6,106 nt of DNA, from NCBI GenBank assembly GCA_035535315.1, contig DATLQD010000166.1, forward strand, positions 1-6,106. Direction: 5' to 3'. This document shows positions 5,075-6,106 of the stretch, piece after piece. How positions within the stretch are numbered: the stretch's first letter is position 1; each line of letters opens with the position of its first letter. Below the pieces are notes generated by a model that searched no databases, was not told the DNA's origin, and saw only the letters and a program-made list of their open reading frames with translations. The DNA is from DASQGA01 sp035535315 (GTDB taxonomy: Bacteria > Actinomycetota > Thermoleophilia > Gaiellales > Gaiellaceae). A program made the position numbers and the translations under genes.

Positions 5075-5080
5075 AAGGAG
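5075..5080 (+). promoter_or_regulatory. Shine-Dalgarno fixing a TTG start
   Basis: AAGGAG lies 6 nt before the TTG at 5087. The alternative in-frame GTG at 5060 has no such site and would add nine residues not typical of the family. Confidence 0.75.
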
Positions 5081-5086
5081 AACGAC

Positions 5087-5914
5087 TTGGGTGCGGCGCT
5101 TGTAACGACCCGGGAAGGCCTCGAGGCCTCTCTCATCGTCGGGATCGTCCTGGCGTATCTCGCGAAGACGGACAACCGCCAGCACTTCCGGACGATCTGG
5201 GCCGGCACCGCAGCCGCCGTCCTCGTCTCGGCCGTGTCGGGCGCGGCGCTCTTCTTCACAGTGGGAGAGCTCGAAGGCCGGGCCGAGAAGATCTTCGAGG
5301 GCGTCGCGATGCTTTCTGCCGTCGCGGTTCTCACCTGGATGATCTTCTGGATGCGGAAGCAGGCGATGGGGATCAAGCGCGAGCTCGAGGCTCGCCTCCA
5401 GGGCGCGATCGCGGCCGGTTCCGCGGTCGGGCTCGCGTCCGTCGTCTTCTTCGCGGTCGTGCGGGAAGGCTGGGAGACGGCGCTCTTCCTCTTTGCGATC
5501 AGCGAGAGTTCGACGCCGCTCTCGACCGGCGTCGGGGCCGTCCTCGGGCTGGTCGTCTCGATCTCGCTCGGCGTCGCGCTCTACATGGGATCCCGGAAGC
5601 TGAACCTGCGCCAGTTCTTCACTGCAACGGGAATCCTTCTGATCGTGTTCGCCGCGGGCCTTCTCGCGCATGGGATTCACGAGTTCCAGGAAGCCGGTCT
5701 TTTGCCCCTGACCGTCGAGCACGTCTGGGATACGAACGGGATCGTCAGCGAGGACTCGAACTTCGGCCTCTTCCTGAAGGCGCTCTTCGGCTATAACGGG
5801 AATCCGTCTCTGCTCGAGGTCGTCGCATGGCTCTCGTTCCTCGGCGTCGCGCTCGGGTTTTTCCTGCGCCCGCTGGTCGGCTGGCGGCGCCAGCCCGCTC
5901 CGGCGCGCGTCTGA
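5087..5914 (+). CDS. efeU: FTR1/EfeU-family iron permease
   Basis: Integral membrane permease for high-affinity iron uptake. With the TTG start the product is 275 residues, almost exactly the length of E. coli EfeU. Two REGxE motifs define the family: REGLE at 9-13 in the first membrane helix and REGWE at 126-130 in the fourth. About seven hydrophobic helices are visible (3-25, 38-60, 68-89, 107-138, 146-168, 177-197, 241-262), with HEFQEAG at 198-204 after the sixth, also usual for FTR1. Start choice: AAGGAG 6 nt before TTG 5087, and REGLE then falls at residue 9 as in homologues. No efeO, efeB or multicopper oxidase gene lies beside it in the window, so it appears stand-alone. A TTGACA promoter with an iron-box-like palindrome precedes it. 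The symbol reflects family only; substrate (ferrous iron, or possibly lead/other metal) is not shown. Confidence 0.93.
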   Translation: MGAALVTTREGLEASLIVGIVLAYLAKTDNRQHFRTIWAGTAAAVLVSAVSGAALFFTVGELEGRAEKIFEGVAMLSAVAVLTWMIFWMRKQAMGIKRELEARLQGAIAAGSAVGLASVVFFAVVREGWETALFLFAISESSTPLSTGVGAVLGLVVSISLGVALYMGSRKLNLRQFFTATGILLIVFAAGLLAHGIHEFQEAGLLPLTVEHVWDTNGIVSEDSNFGLFLKALFGYNGNPSLLEVVAWLSFLGVALGFFLRPLVGWRRQPAPARV

Positions 5915-5920
5915 GCACCC

Positions 5921-5951
5921 GCCCGGACGGAGACTTGTACTGCCCAGACGG
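5921..5951 (+). repeat. Two 10-bp direct repeats 21 bp apart
   Basis: GCCCGGACGG (5921-5930) recurs as GCCCAGACGG (5942-5951), identical at 9 of 10 positions. Start-to-start distance is 21 bp, two helical turns. The second copy ends 3 bp before a perfect TTGACA at 5955, a typical place for an activator that binds one DNA face. It could also be chance in GC-rich DNA. Confidence 0.45.
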
Positions 5952-5954
5952 GGG

Positions 5955-5984
5955 TTGACAAACCTACCGACCTCTCGCCACACT
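5955..5984 (+). promoter_or_regulatory. Candidate promoter of the right-edge leader
   Basis: A perfect -35 TTGACA lies at 5955-5960. The best -10 at 18-nt spacing is CACACT (5979-5984), only 3 of 6. Transcription would start near 5991, so the GTG at 5994 would be almost leaderless. The poor -10 may mean activator dependence, or a different true start. Confidence 0.4.
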
Positions 5985-5993
5985 GCTTACAAC

Positions 5994-6092
5994 GTGACGA
6001 GGCTCGATTCCACCGTTTCTGTGCGCACCGGCTCGGCCGGAGCGCCGCCCTGCCTCGACACCATTCTCCTCGTCGTGATTCTCCCCCTCTAG
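5994..6092 (+). CDS. Candidate branched-chain amino acid leader peptide
   Basis: GTG 5994 opens a 32-codon frame ending TAG at 6090-6092. The last nine residues are ILLVVILPL: two Ile, four Leu and two Val among nine. Control codons crowded at the end of a short ORF are the hallmark of ilv/leu attenuator leader peptides. The last codons CTC-CCC-CTC lie in one arm of a perfect hairpin. No Shine-Dalgarno precedes GTG 5994, so translation may be leaderless. The in-frame GTG at 6021 is a weaker start, its nearest ACGAGG being 18 nt away. The gene that would be controlled is outside the window, so this is a sequence-based proposal, not an identification. Confidence 0.45.
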   Translation: MTRLDSTVSVRTGSAGAPPCLDTILLVVILPL

Positions 6093-6098
6093 GGGGAG
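6081..6098 (+). promoter_or_regulatory. Perfect hairpin over leader stop and Shine-Dalgarno-like arm
   Basis: CTCCCCC (6081-6087) and GGGGGAG (6092-6098) are fully complementary around a TCTA loop that holds the first two bases of the leader stop codon. GGGGGAG could act as a Shine-Dalgarno for a gene starting around 6104 or later. A ribosome reading the leader's last codons would open the stem. The hairpin is certain as sequence; control of translation or transcription is inference. Confidence 0.6.
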
Positions 6099-6106
6099 TA
6101 CGCGAC

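Noticed and set aside
4568..5086. N-terminal extension of the iron permease to 4568
   Set aside because: It would overlap the amidase gene, the promoter and the operator; the FTR1 family starts about eight residues before REGLE, as with TTG 5087.
3906..6002. The 9-mer GTGACGAGG occurs at 3906 and 5994, each near a proposed start
   Set aside because: Nine bases in GC-rich DNA can recur by chance; the positions relative to the starts differ and no further similarity extends from it.
1..6106. Search for tRNA, rRNA, CRISPR, insertion sequences and att sites
   Set aside because: No cloverleaf, repeat-spacer array, transposase or terminal inverted repeat was recognised by eye.

Overview
The window is GC-rich (high G/C at codon third positions) and carries the order rpsF-ssb-rpsR-rplI-dnaB-purA, read on the minus strand. 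This order is typical of Gram-positive lineages. With the high GC, a bS18 that keeps Cys/His zinc-type residues, GTG/TTG starts and a DtxR-like operator, it suggests Actinomycetota, possibly a deep branch such as Thermoleophilia. The taxonomy is inference; no rRNA is present.

Minus strand, 3862 down to 1: a TATACT -10 element and a structured leader precede rpsF (bS6). Then come ssb, rpsR (bS18), rplI (bL9 with an unusual acidic tail), dnaB (replicative helicase) and the N-terminal part of purA, which runs off the left edge. The operon joins small-subunit platform proteins with replication proteins. It shows several cis signals: a leader that fits the S6:S18 complex-binding motif, a near-perfect LexA/SOS box directly before ssb, a 17-bp hairpin between ssb and rpsR, and two hairpins between rplI and dnaB.

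3915-4957: a small, probably membrane-anchored protein of unknown function (plus strand) converges on an N-acetylmuramoyl-L-alanine amidase (minus strand). Their stop codons interlock in one CTAG tetranucleotide.

4958-5914: the divergent region holds a TTGACA-18-TATTGT promoter with a perfect 8-4-8 palindrome at the expected transcription start. The palindrome matches 15 of 19 positions of the DtxR/IdeR iron-box consensus. It drives a stand-alone FTR1/EfeU-type iron permease started at TTG.

5915-6106: this right edge looks like the regulatory leader of an unseen downstream gene. It has a 21-bp-phased direct repeat, a perfect TTGACA, a 32-codon ORF whose last nine residues are ILLVVILPL, and a perfect 7-bp hairpin that overlaps its last codons and holds a GGGGGAG Shine-Dalgarno-like arm. 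I read it as a candidate branched-chain amino acid attenuator. It is the least ordinary element here, but the gene it would control lies outside the window.
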